A program made the position numbers and the translations under genes. Shown here one piece after another: positions 1 to 7,643 of a stretch of 64,000 nt of DNA. Source of the stretch: Diaphorobacter sp. HDW4A (GTDB taxonomy: Bacteria > Pseudomonadota > Gammaproteobacteria > Burkholderiales > Burkholderiaceae_C). Each line of letters opens with the position of its first letter. The first letter of the stretch is position 1. Location: contig NZ_CP049910.1 of NCBI RefSeq assembly GCF_011305995.1, positions 6,028,501 to 6,092,500 on the forward strand, in the 5' to 3' direction. Under the pieces are notes generated by a model, which was not told the origin of the DNA, made no database searches, and saw nothing but the letters and a program-made list of their open reading frames with translations.

Positions 1-343
1 CGGGGTTGAGCTCGAAGGTGATGGCCATGGAGCCGGCAGCGCCGATGCCGAGTGTGTAGCCGTCCGCAGCGGAAGTCGCAAGGCGCTGCGCCATGATGTT
101 GCCGCCCGCGCCGGGCACGTTGTCGACGACGACGGGCTGACCGAGTTTCTGGCCGAGCTGTTCACCGATCAGGCGCGCCAGCGTGTCGGCGGAGCCTCCA
201 GGTGCGAAGCCCACGAGCAGCTTGACGGGGCGCTCAGGCTTCCACGTGGGCTTCTGGGCATGAGTCGCGCTGGCGCCGAACAGGGCGGCGGTGGCGATGA
301 GCGCTGTGTGCGCGAGCAGTTGTCGGCGTTGGGTGCTGAACAT
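1..343 (-). CDS. Bug/TctC-family periplasmic substrate-binding protein (N-terminal part)
   Basis: Only the first 114 codons lie in the window; the gene runs off the left edge. It starts at ATG 343-341 with a signal peptide: the N-terminus is Arg-rich (TQRRQLL), followed by an Ala-rich hydrophobic stretch ending in THAQ. The mature part carries the Bug-family landmarks: WKPERPVKLLVGFAPGG near the start, then a D-T-L-A-R-L helix, then GQPVVVDNVPGAGG. Proteins of this family catch carboxylates or similar small anions in the periplasm, sometimes for a TctAB permease, but most are orphans in Burkholderiales. It begins 55 bp after aroM on the same strand, so it is probably the last seen member of the iclR-pepE-DUF1177-aroM unit and may bind that pathway's substrate (inference). 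Confidence 0.85.
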   Translation of the reverse strand, partial: MFSTQRRQLLAHTALIATAALFGASATHAQKPTWKPERPVKLLVGFAPGGSADTLARLIGEQLGQKLGQPVVVDNVPGAGGNIMAQRLATSAADGYTLGIGAAGSMAITFELNP

Positions 344-398
344 GATGCAAGAGTCCTGAATGAAAGTTGGAATGAGTCGGTGTCGGGAGGTCGTTGCG

Positions 399-1112
399 TT
401 AGGCAAGCAATTGGCCGAGCGTGTGCGCGACGAGGTGGTTGGATAGCAGCGTGGGGCGGCCGCTGGCGCGCGCCACCTGTGTGCGCATGGCTTCCGTATA
501 GCCCATGCAGTGCATGACGATGAAGTCGCAGTCAGACAGTGCGCGGCCTGCACGTTCGAAGGATTCCGTGGCGAGCCCGGGATCGCGCTCATAGGGTGAG
601 GCGCAGTCGAGCTGGAGCGGGCACGGCAGCGGTTCGGCCAGATGGAAGGTCGCGAGCTGCTCCTTGAGCGGCACCAGCACGCCCACCTTGCGCGCATGGC
701 GTGCCAGCGCCACCATGGTCTGGTCCACCACCTGCTGGGGCTCGAGCAGGAAGGTAGCGAGCCGGGGCAGCGCGGTGCCGGTGCACAGCGGAACGAGCGC
801 GTCATAGCCTGTGGCATCTGCCTCGCGCATCACCTGTGCAAGGCGTGCTTCGGTGGCGTGCTTGTCCAGGGTGATCGAGCCACCATCGCGCAGTCGCGTG
901 GCAAAGCAATGCTCGCCCTCGCGGGGCGCCAGCGCTTCACGTTGCATGTCGTCCAGTGCGTCGAGCGCGCCGAATTCATCGACCTGCACATGCGGACCGA
1001 GCAGCGCGCTCATGGCGGGAACCACGTCGCTGCGTGGTGATTCGCCGATCGTGAAGAACGCTACGCGGCGGGTGCGTTGCGGTGAATCGTTCAAGTCGTT
1101 CAAGTCGTTCAT
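399..1112 (-). CDS. AroM family protein
   Basis: A 237-aa protein of the AroM family (E. coli AroM is about 225 aa and has no assigned reaction). The start at ATG 1112 is favoured because its ATGA overlaps the stop of the upstream DUF1177 gene by 4 nt; a longer reading frame upstream lacks family similarity. After a repetitive leader (MNDLNDLND) comes the hallmark FFTIGESPRSDVVP. Two cysteines sit at C110 (VPLCTGTA) and C202 (VMHCMGYT), each after a hydrophobic strand. This resembles the two-cysteine layout of the Asp/Glu racemase superfamily, so an isomerase or racemase role on an amino-acid-like substrate is possible. That is inference; the family assignment itself is firm. Confidence 0.85.
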   Translation of the reverse strand: MNDLNDLNDSPQRTRRVAFFTIGESPRSDVVPAMSALLGPHVQVDEFGALDALDDMQREALAPREGEHCFATRLRDGGSITLDKHATEARLAQVMREADATGYDALVPLCTGTALPRLATFLLEPQQVVDQTMVALARHARKVGVLVPLKEQLATFHLAEPLPCPLQLDCASPYERDPGLATESFERAGRALSDCDFIVMHCMGYTEAMRTQVARASGRPTLLSNHLVAHTLGQLLA

Positions 1113-2026
1113 TGCGCGTTCCCGACGGTCTGCAGATGTGCGAGCGAGCCGTAGCGGGCCTGCAGTTGCTTCCAATGGTCTTCGTTGAAGAACGCGAGCT
1201 TGCGCTCGCCGTAGAGCTTGGCGATTTCCACGCAGAAGCGCATGGCGACATCCGTGTCCCACGCATTGGTCGCGCCGGTCGCGCAGCCGGGCACCGTGGT
1301 CTGTGCAGTGAGCGCCACGCCGAGCACAGGGGCCGGGGTGACGATGGTGGGCTGCATGATCGAGTTCACATGCGGCAGACCGTTTTCGTAGGGCGTGATG
1401 TCCTGCGTGGTGAGCGGCAGCGTCACCGGCAGCTCGCCGCTGACCCAGCCCATCACGTCGAGCATGATGTCCGGAATCGGCAGCAGCCAGCCTTCCTTGG
1501 CCACGGGCGTCAGCGCCACGCCGCGCTGGTTCACGAGGCGGTTACCGCGTGAGGTGTCGATGGAGAGGATGGCGTCCATGCGCGGGCTCACTTCGTGCGA
1601 CATCATCTCGCGCATGGCGAACGGTGACTTCATGAACGGCACCGGATGATTGGGGCGCGTGCCTGCGCGCGGGCAGATGTGCGTGTGGATCAGTACATGG
1701 GCGGGCATGGCATCGCCATGGCGTGCCATGTCCAGCATCTTCGCGGCGCTGGCGAGCGCGACGATGGCTCCATCGCTGTCGGACACCAGGCCGCTGACGG
1801 TGGGGCGCGCACCAATGCCGCCGAGGCGACCGACGATGCCAAGGCGCGGGGCTTTCGCGTCGAGGCCGGGGATCTCGATGCTGATGAAGTCGGTGGCTGC
1901 ACCGTCATGCGCCACATGGGTCACTTCGATCTTGCAGTCGCCGAGTGCGCGCAGATGGGCTGCGACGGCTTCGCCAGTGACATGGGCGCTCGAGAGCAGT
2001 TCGATCATGGAGGAGACGTGTTTCAT
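1109..2026 (-). CDS. DUF1177 domain-containing protein
   Basis: A 305-aa protein matching what I know of DUF1177, a family with no established function. It starts at ATG 2026, 14 bp after the pepE stop, and its end overlaps the start of aroM by 4 nt, so translation is probably coupled. Possible metal-site-like segments are VSDSDGAIVALASAAKM, LIHTHICPRAGTRPNHP and LSIDTSRGNR. The GIGARP...DSDGAI...HTH order is loosely reminiscent of M42/M28 metallopeptidases, but I cannot establish homology. The context (aspartyl dipeptidase and AroM) suggests a hydrolase or amidase-like step in the same pathway; this is inference. Confidence 0.8.
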   Translation of the reverse strand: MKHVSSMIELLSSAHVTGEAVAAHLRALGDCKIEVTHVAHDGAATDFISIEIPGLDAKAPRLGIVGRLGGIGARPTVSGLVSDSDGAIVALASAAKMLDMARHGDAMPAHVLIHTHICPRAGTRPNHPVPFMKSPFAMREMMSHEVSPRMDAILSIDTSRGNRLVNQRGVALTPVAKEGWLLPIPDIMLDVMGWVSGELPVTLPLTTQDITPYENGLPHVNSIMQPTIVTPAPVLGVALTAQTTVPGCATGATNAWDTDVAMRFCVEIAKLYGERKLAFFNEDHWKQLQARYGSLAHLQTVGNAQ

Positions 2027-2040
2027 GGGAGTGTCTGTCG

Positions 2041-2754
2041 TTATCGGAGAAATTCAGGGGCGACGGGGCCGGCTGCGAGCCACTGCGGTTGTGCCGCGCC
2101 TTTGAAGTGACGCGCCCCATCCTTGCCCAGCAGCGTGTGGGCAGCGCCATGCACGCGCAGGCCGTTGCCTTCCGGGATGCCAAGGACGTTCACATCCGGC
2201 TGCAGAGTCACGAATTCGCGCAGGCGCTGCTCGCGCGTTTCTCCGCGATGTCCTGCGGGATGGGCGTCCGTATAGTGGGCATTGATCTGGAAGGGAACGA
2301 GCGCCATCGCGTCCAGTCCGTTCGGATCGGTGATCGGCATGTCGTTGGTGGTGCAGATCGTCGGGCAGGTCATGTTCGATCCTGCGCTCCAGCCCATGTA
2401 CGAAGCCTCTCCTGAGAGCACACGCTCGCGAATGGCAGCGAGCAGTCCACGGCGCCGCATTTCGCTCAGCAGCGCGAACGTGTTGCCGCCACCCACGAGG
2501 ATGTGGCGCGCATTTCGCACGGCGGACAGTGGATCGCTCATTCGGTGCACGGACTTCACGTTCAACCCCAGTGGCGCGAGGGCCTCAGCGACCAGGATTT
2601 CGTAGGCGTCCCAGGTGCGCGTGACGCCGGCAAAGGGAAGGAACACCGCGTCGCCCGTGCGTTCATGCACTTGGGCCCAGTCCTCGATCCAGGCGCGTGC
2701 GTGGGTGAGGTAGCCAGCCTCACTGGAGGAGTTGCTCAGCAATAGGAGGTTCAT
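2041..2754 (-). CDS. pepE: dipeptidase PepE (alpha-aspartyl dipeptidase, family S51)
   Basis: 237 aa, close to E. coli PepE. The family cleaves dipeptides with N-terminal aspartate in the cytoplasm. The nucleophile is S123 in GWSAGSN; D138 (TTNDMPI) and H160 (INAHYTDAHPAGHRGETREQ) complete the set. These correspond, with a constant +3 shift, to Ser120, Asp135 and His157 of the studied enzymes. No signal peptide is visible. The ATG at 2754 lies 39 bp after the IclR-type regulator and 14 bp before DUF1177, so it is the first catalytic gene of the operon. In most bacteria pepE stands alone; its presence in a regulated unit with aroM and a binding protein suggests that Asp-X compounds or similar amides are intermediates here (inference). 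Confidence 0.93.
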   Translation of the reverse strand: MNLLLLSNSSSEAGYLTHARAWIEDWAQVHERTGDAVFLPFAGVTRTWDAYEILVAEALAPLGLNVKSVHRMSDPLSAVRNARHILVGGGNTFALLSEMRRRGLLAAIRERVLSGEASYMGWSAGSNMTCPTICTTNDMPITDPNGLDAMALVPFQINAHYTDAHPAGHRGETREQRLREFVTLQPDVNVLGIPEGNGLRVHGAAHTLLGKDGARHFKGAAQPQWLAAGPVAPEFLR

Positions 2755-2793
2755 GTCGTTTCGTCGAAGAAATCGTTTCGGAGTAGGACGTGG

Positions 2794-3585
2794 TCAGTGA
2801 TGGTTCGGCAGGCGCCAGAAGGGATCGCCCATGCGCCGCCCGAGTGCGCCGACCTCGAGCATCACCAGCTTGCGCCAGCGTTCGATCTGTGCGGCAGTCG
2901 GTTTGAGGCTGGAGACAAAGGAAATGCAGAGCCCGCGCAGTTCGCCGTCCACAGGATTGCGCACGGCGGCGGCGATGGCTCCGACGCCCGGGATCGGACC
3001 GTCGATGACCATGGCGTGGCGCGCTTCGTGGATGCCATCGATGCATTGCTGCAACTGGTCCAACGTGGAGAACGCGCCCTGACTGGCGATGGGCAACTGG
3101 CTCGAACTGCTCTCTTCGCCGCCTGCATAGAGCGCGTTCAGTTCCACATCACTGAGCCGCGCGAGCAGCACGCGGCCCATCGCTGTGCTGGTGGCGTCGC
3201 GGCGCGAGCCGGGGGACGAGAGCACCTGCACGGGCGAGTTGCCGTTCAGGCGTTGCAGCACCACCGTGTCGTGGCCCGAGAGCGTTGACAGATAGGCTGT
3301 GAGTCCGCTGCGCGACGAGAGCTGTTCGAGTACCTCACGGCAGGCATCGTCGATGGCGCTGGCGGCATAGGCCGCATGGGCCGCGCGCCCAAGCAGCGAT
3401 CCTGCGCGAAAACGACGCGTGACCGGATGCTGGTCGAGAAGGCCGTAGCGCGTCATCTGATTGAGCAGATGAGAGGCCGAACTTTTGGGCAGATCCAGCC
3501 GCGCGGTCGCCTCCGTGAAGCTCAGTTCGGAAGCGCCGTCGGCAAACAGCGTGAGCACACGCTGTACGTTGTCGAGAATGCTCAT
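2794..3585 (-). CDS. IclR family transcriptional regulator
   Basis: 263 aa with the normal IclR layout. An N-terminal winged helix-turn-helix covers roughly residues 5-60 (LSFTEATARLDLPKSSASHL is the helix-turn-helix part). The C-terminal effector domain spans roughly 75-250, with the typical R-R-D-A-T-S-T-A-M-G-R-V-L-L-A and P-G-V-G-A-I-A-A-A-V segments. It is the first gene of the minus-strand unit and probably controls it together with itself: a 17-bp palindrome (3597-3613) lies 11 bp upstream of its start codon, in the position expected for an IclR operator. The inducer is probably a metabolite of the pathway downstream; nothing in the sequence names it. Confidence 0.9.
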   Translation of the reverse strand: MSILDNVQRVLTLFADGASELSFTEATARLDLPKSSASHLLNQMTRYGLLDQHPVTRRFRAGSLLGRAAHAAYAASAIDDACREVLEQLSSRSGLTAYLSTLSGHDTVVLQRLNGNSPVQVLSSPGSRRDATSTAMGRVLLARLSDVELNALYAGGEESSSSQLPIASQGAFSTLDQLQQCIDGIHEARHAMVIDGPIPGVGAIAAAVRNPVDGELRGLCISFVSSLKPTAAQIERWRKLVMLEVGALGRRMGDPFWRLPNHH

Positions 3586-3596
3586 GGATATCTGGA

Positions 3597-3620
3597 GTTC
3601 GAAAATATCGAACTAAGTTC
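3597..3620. promoter_or_regulatory. palindromic operator-like site upstream of iclR
   Basis: GTTCGA-AAATA-TCGAAC (3597-3613) is a perfect 6-5-6 palindrome. It overlaps a second one, GAAC-TAA-GTTC (3610-3620). A further GAACTCC at 3640-3646 mirrors GGAGTTC at 3594-3600. IclR-type regulators usually bind short palindromes of about 15 bp next to their own promoter, so this is the obvious candidate operator for the IclR gene starting at 3585. The surrounding DNA is unusually AT-rich for the window, which fits a promoter. Confidence 0.5.
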
Positions 3621-3795
3621 TGTATTTACGATATACTAAGAACTCCGGATAACTCGACATCCGTGCATGGGCAATCCGCCCAGAGCGTGTGTGCAATCTT
3701 TGCGCGACGATTGCAGGATGTGGACCGGGATTTGCAACGCAGTAGACCGCCCGAGACCGCGCCTGCAACACGGCGTGGAGATCGCAAACACGCTC

Positions 3796-4290
3796 TCAGA
3801 CGCCGTCGTCCTTGTTCGCGCTGTCCCGGTTGCGCATGACGATGGTGATCTGGCCGTTGGTCTCTATCGTGGCCTGTTCGACCTCGTAGGTGTGCAGGCA
3901 TCCGGCGGCATGCAGTGCGGCCTTGAGGTCGTCGCCGGTGATCAGTTCGGCGGACATCGATTGCTGATTGACCTTGCCATTGGCGATCAGGCAGATGGGC
4001 TTGCCGTCGATGAGCCGCGACAGGCGCGGGCTGCGGTAGGTGGCTTGGGCGAGCAGGGTGTGGCAGATGATCAGTGTGGTGGCCGAGATCAGTCCGCCGA
4101 TGAGCGAGTTGTCGCCCGCGTTCATCGAGTTCTGCACCGCGTTCGAGAGGATCAGCAGCAGGATCAGATCGAACGGGTCGTACTGCCCCACGTTGCGCTT
4201 GCCGGTGATGCGCAGGAACACCAGAAGAAAGGCGTAGACGATGACGCCTCGCAGCACGAATTCCCACCACGGCACGGACATCGAGAACAT
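3796..4290 (-). CDS. YetF/DUF421-family membrane protein
   Basis: 164 aa. I chose ATG 4290 rather than the ATG 18 bp upstream because a strong Shine-Dalgarno GGAGG (4302-4298) sits 7 nt before it. The N-terminal half holds about three membrane segments: FVLRGVIVYAFLLVFLRI, a segment around DLILLLILSNAVQNSM, and GGLISATTLIICHTLLA. The C-terminal half is a soluble DUF421/YetF domain with the signature G-K-P-I-C-L-I-A-N-G-K. Family members are about 150-230 aa and their function is unsettled; Bacillus YetF-type proteins are linked to membrane and spore physiology. It stands alone, divergent from the aldo/keto reductase. The stop overlaps one arm of a 9-bp inverted repeat (3682-3690/3788-3796). 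Confidence 0.85.
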   Translation of the reverse strand: MFSMSVPWWEFVLRGVIVYAFLLVFLRITGKRNVGQYDPFDLILLLILSNAVQNSMNAGDNSLIGGLISATTLIICHTLLAQATYRSPRLSRLIDGKPICLIANGKVNQQSMSAELITGDDLKAALHAAGCLHTYEVEQATIETNGQITIVMRNRDSANKDDGV

Positions 4291-4481
4291 GGGGCAGCCT
4301 CCATTCATTCATTCGCTGTTGGGGTAACGAAGCCCATTGTGGGGCGTCCGGCCAGACCGGGTTCTCTCGGGAATGTAGGACGGGAGCGAATTCCGGACGG
4401 GACCCGTCCAGTTGCAGTACGCTCGGAGTCCAACGACCCATCCTCTTTCCAACCCATGGGCCGCACAAGGAACAAATCCGC

Positions 4482-5324
4482 ATGAGCAGTACTTCGCCAT
4501 TGAGAGCCGCCACCCTGCCACTCGCAGGTGGCGCAGGCATTCCGCAGATGGGGCTGGGCACCTGGCCGATGAATGATGATGAGGCCCGGGCGGCAGTGGC
4601 CGATGCGCTTCGTATCGGTTATCGCCATGTCGACACGGCCGAGAACTACCGCAACGAACTCGGCGTGGGGCAGGGCATCCGCGACGCCGGTGTGGCGCGC
4701 GAGGAATTGTTCGTCACCACCAAGTTCAACAAGGAGTGGCACAGCATCGACGGCACGCGCGCAGCCTGCGAGGCGAGCCTCAAGCGCCTCGGGATGGACT
4801 ATGTCGACCTGTTGCTGATTCACTGGCCCAACCCTGCGCAGGACCGTTATGTGCAGGCCTTCGAGGGTCTGCTCAAGCTGCGCGATGCGGGGCTGGTGCG
4901 CGCGGTGGGCGTGTCCAACTTCAAGGCCGCGCATCTGCAGAAGCTGTTCGACGCGGGGCTGACGCCGCAGGTCAACCAGATCGAGCTGTCGCCCACGCGC
5001 CCGCGCAGGGATTTGGTGGCGCTGCACAAGCGACATGGCATCGTCACCGAGAGCTGGTCGCCACTCGATCGCGGTGGCGATCTGCTCAAGGCACAGGCCA
5101 TCGTCGGCGCGGCCGAGGCGCATGGTGTGACGCCTGCGCAGGTGGTGCTGCGCTGGCATGTGCAGCAGGGGCTGGTGGCGATTCCGAAGTCGTCCGATCC
5201 CAAGCGTCAGCGCTTGAATCTCGACGTGTTCGGTTTTGTGCTGAGCGCGGCCGAAATGGCGGCGATTGACCGGCTCGAAGACGCTGCCGCGAACCTGCTC
5301 GACGCAGATCGCTTTGGCCATTGA
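4482..5324 (+). CDS. aldo/keto reductase (AKR5-like, 2,5-diketo-D-gluconate reductase type)
   Basis: 280 aa NAD(P)H-dependent oxidoreductase with a TIM-barrel. The full catalytic tetrad is visible: D51 and Y56 (HVDTAENYRNE), K81 (VTTKFNKE) and H114 (LIHWPNP). The cofactor-binding C-terminus has I-P-K-S-S-D-P-K-R. The closest named relatives by motif are DkgA/DkgB-type reductases, but substrates of these enzymes cannot be read from sequence. A palindrome GGACGGG-A-CCCGTCC (4395-4409) lies about 70 bp upstream of the start and could be a control site. The next gene (YchJ) begins 31 bp downstream and may be co-transcribed. Confidence 0.92.
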   Translation: MSSTSPLRAATLPLAGGAGIPQMGLGTWPMNDDEARAAVADALRIGYRHVDTAENYRNELGVGQGIRDAGVAREELFVTTKFNKEWHSIDGTRAACEASLKRLGMDYVDLLLIHWPNPAQDRYVQAFEGLLKLRDAGLVRAVGVSNFKAAHLQKLFDAGLTPQVNQIELSPTRPRRDLVALHKRHGIVTESWSPLDRGGDLLKAQAIVGAAEAHGVTPAQVVLRWHVQQGLVAIPKSSDPKRQRLNLDVFGFVLSAAEMAAIDRLEDAAANLLDADRFGH

Positions 5325-5355
5325 TGAGCGCCGAGTTCAAACAGGAATCGCATCA

Positions 5356-5772
5356 ATGACGCTCACCTTGCCGGGCACATCGCCCTGTCCCTGCGGTCGC
5401 AGCAATGCAAAGGGAAAACCGCTGGCTTTGGGCGACTGCTGCGCGCGCTATGTCGCGCATTTCGATGTCACGCCCGCGCCCGATGCCGAGTCGCTCATGC
5501 GCTCGCGCTACACCGCCTTCGTGCTCGAGAACGCGGAGTATCTGCAAGCGACATGGCATGCGGACGAGCGCCCCGCATCGCTCGATTTCGATCCCGACGC
5601 CAAGTGGCTGGGCCTGGCCGTGAAGCATGCGCGGGCCACGGGCGAGAACGCCGCCGAGGTCGAATTCGTCGCGCGCTATCGCGTGGGCGGCAGGGCCGTG
5701 CGGATGCATGAGCGCAGCCGCTTCGTGCGCGAGGAAGGCCGCTGGTACTACGTGGATGGCGAGCAGTTCTGA
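5356..5772 (+). CDS. YchJ family protein (UPF0225, metal-binding C-x-C...CC motif)
   Basis: 138 aa starting at ATG 5356, where the conserved N-terminus begins; the frame is open further upstream but overlaps the aldo/keto reductase. The N-terminus has the SEC-C-like cysteine motif CPCGRS...DCCARY, typical of YchJ, followed by the conserved LMRSRYTAFV and then R-S-R-F-V-R-E-E-G-R-W-Y-Y-V-D-G near the end. YchJ proteins are small, soluble and of unknown function; the cysteines probably bind zinc. Its last 17 nt overlap the proposed start of the histidine kinase gene in another frame. Confidence 0.9.
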   Translation: MTLTLPGTSPCPCGRSNAKGKPLALGDCCARYVAHFDVTPAPDAESLMRSRYTAFVLENAEYLQATWHADERPASLDFDPDAKWLGLAVKHARATGENAAEVEFVARYRVGGRAVRMHERSRFVREEGRWYYVDGEQF

Positions 5773-7636
5773 CGTCGCTGCCGCGCAGCCGGACGACGGA
5801 CTGTCGCCTGAGGACGTAGCGACCATTGACGCGCGGGCGCGGCTGCGCCTTTTGCAGTTGCTGGCCTCGCGCGGTTCGACCGAACTGGCCGCGTTTCTGA
5901 TTCCGCCCGCGTTTCTCGCGCTCTACGCGCATGGCGGGAGCAAGCCGATCTGGCCGCTCGCACTGTGGTGGATCGGCATGATGTGCTTCGCCTCGGCGAT
6001 GCTGTGGATGCGCCGCCGGCTCAAGCGCGAATGGGAGGTGCTGGTCACGCAGCCGGATCCAGTGCCCACTACTGCCGCGCTCGATGGCTGGCAGCGCATC
6101 TTCTCGGCCTATGCGGCCACGAGCGGAATGATGTGGAGCCTGCTGTTGCTGTGCTCGTGGCAGGGCGCGACGTATGAATTCCGCGTGGTCGTGTATCTGG
6201 TTTTCTGCGGCGTGCTTGCATCGGCCACCACGTTTCTCGCGCCGATTCCTGCGGTGTTCTGGTCGTTCGCGACCACCTTTTACCTGCCCATGCTGCTGGC
6301 CGCGCACTGGTATGTACCGCAGCAGGGCATCTTCATGGTCGTCCTGCTGTTGCTCTATGGCATGACCGTTGCGCGCCATGCGTTCGCGTCGCGCAGGTTC
6401 GTGCGGCAGCAGCATGCGCAGGAACGCGAGCGCCATGCGCTGGCCGTGCAGATCCACCACGCCAAGGTGCAGGCGGAAAACGCGCTCGCCGAGAAGAACT
6501 GGTTTCTCTCGGCAGCCAGTCATGATCTGCGTCAGCCGCTGCAGGCGCTCGGCTTCATGCTCGAGACGGCGCGCATGCGCAATCGCGATACCGGCGTGGC
6601 GCGGGCGCTGGCCGATGTGCAGGTCTGCACGCGCGATCTGGACATGATGTTCAACGACCTGCTCGATCTCTCGCGACTCGAGAGCGGCACGCTCGAGTTG
6701 CGCGTGCAACCGGTGCCGCTCGGCATGGTGCTGCTGGACGCGCGGCGCATGTTCGCCCCGGTGGCCGGGCAGCAGGGCGTGGAACTGCGAGTGAGGCTGC
6801 CGCGCCGCGTGGATGCCGTTGTCCAGACGGACCTCTCGCTGATGCGGCAGATGGTCTTCAACCTCGTGCACAACGCGCTGCGCTACACGCGCGAGGGCGC
6901 GGTCACGCTCACTTGCCGCAGGCGTCAGGGCGCGTGGCGCATTCAGGTGTGGGACACGGGCATAGGCATCGCGGCCGATGAGCTGGACAAGGTTTTCGCC
7001 GCCCACTACAAGGCGAGCAACGGCGAGCGCACGCAGGATGCCATGGGTGGCAAGGCCAGCGGATCGGCACGCGCGAGCGGGCTGGGGTTGGCCGTGGTGG
7101 CGCGTTCGGCGCAGCGCCTTGGCGTGCAATACGGCGTGCAGTCGCGCCTCGGGCGTGGCTCGTGTTTCTGGCTGCAGTGGCCCGCAGATGCGGATGTGGG
7201 CGAGTCGGAATTTCAGGCGTCGATGTTACCGGTACAGGACGCCGAGGAGGCGTTTGACGCCGCGCCGGTGCGCGCCCGGCTGCTGCTGCTTGATGCCAAC
7301 GAGCTGCGCTCTGCCGAGACTGCGCGCCTGCTGCGCGGACTGGGGCTGGAGGTGCGGGTGGCGCGCTCGGCGATGCATGCGTTGGCCGATCTCGATCAGC
7401 ATGGTGCGCCCGACGCGCTGCTCTGCGCTGACCAACTGGTGGATCACGCCGATGTGATGCTAGCGCTGGAGCGGGTGCTCGAGCATGCACCAGGCGTCAC
7501 CGGCGCTCTGCTCACCAATGATGCGGCACTGCAGCGCCGTGCCGAGGACGAGGGGTATCTGGTGTTCGCGCTGCCGCTGCAGCCGCGCGCGTTGCAGGCG
7601 GTGCTCACGCGCATCGGCGGTGCGTCGGGCGGCTGA
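5756..7636 (+). CDS. hybrid sensor histidine kinase with degenerate receiver domain
   Basis: About 626 aa if it starts at ATG 5756; that start overlaps YchJ by 17 nt and is the first Met before recognisable kinase sequence. Residues about 40-220 hold some six hydrophobic helices with no recognised periplasmic sensor domain. The H box is FLSAASHDLRQPLQALG with phospho-acceptor H256. The ATPase has its N box (LVHNALRYT), G1 (DTGIGI) and G2 (GLGLAVV). A C-terminal receiver-like domain follows. It keeps an Asp at the phosphorylation strand (LLCADQL), but the usual acidic pair is reduced to LLDANE and the conserved Lys before the last Pro is Gln (LPLQPRA), so its phosphotransfer may be weakened. 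The gene converges with the response regulator gene only 7 bp away, which is the likely partner. Confidence 0.88.
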   Translation: MASSSDVAAAQPDDGLSPEDVATIDARARLRLLQLLASRGSTELAAFLIPPAFLALYAHGGSKPIWPLALWWIGMMCFASAMLWMRRRLKREWEVLVTQPDPVPTTAALDGWQRIFSAYAATSGMMWSLLLLCSWQGATYEFRVVVYLVFCGVLASATTFLAPIPAVFWSFATTFYLPMLLAAHWYVPQQGIFMVVLLLLYGMTVARHAFASRRFVRQQHAQERERHALAVQIHHAKVQAENALAEKNWFLSAASHDLRQPLQALGFMLETARMRNRDTGVARALADVQVCTRDLDMMFNDLLDLSRLESGTLELRVQPVPLGMVLLDARRMFAPVAGQQGVELRVRLPRRVDAVVQTDLSLMRQMVFNLVHNALRYTREGAVTLTCRRRQGAWRIQVWDTGIGIAADELDKVFAAHYKASNGERTQDAMGGKASGSARASGLGLAVVARSAQRLGVQYGVQSRLGRGSCFWLQWPADADVGESEFQASMLPVQDAEEAFDAAPVRARLLLLDANELRSAETARLLRGLGLEVRVARSAMHALADLDQHGAPDALLCADQLVDHADVMLALERVLEHAPGVTGALLTNDAALQRRAEDEGYLVFALPLQPRALQAVLTRIGGASGG

Positions 7637-7643
7637 GGGCGAG

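Noticed and set aside
5266-5355. Longer start for YchJ within the aldo/keto reductase
   Set aside because: The extra 30 residues overlap the reductase C-terminus and do not resemble YchJ; ATG 5356 fits the family.
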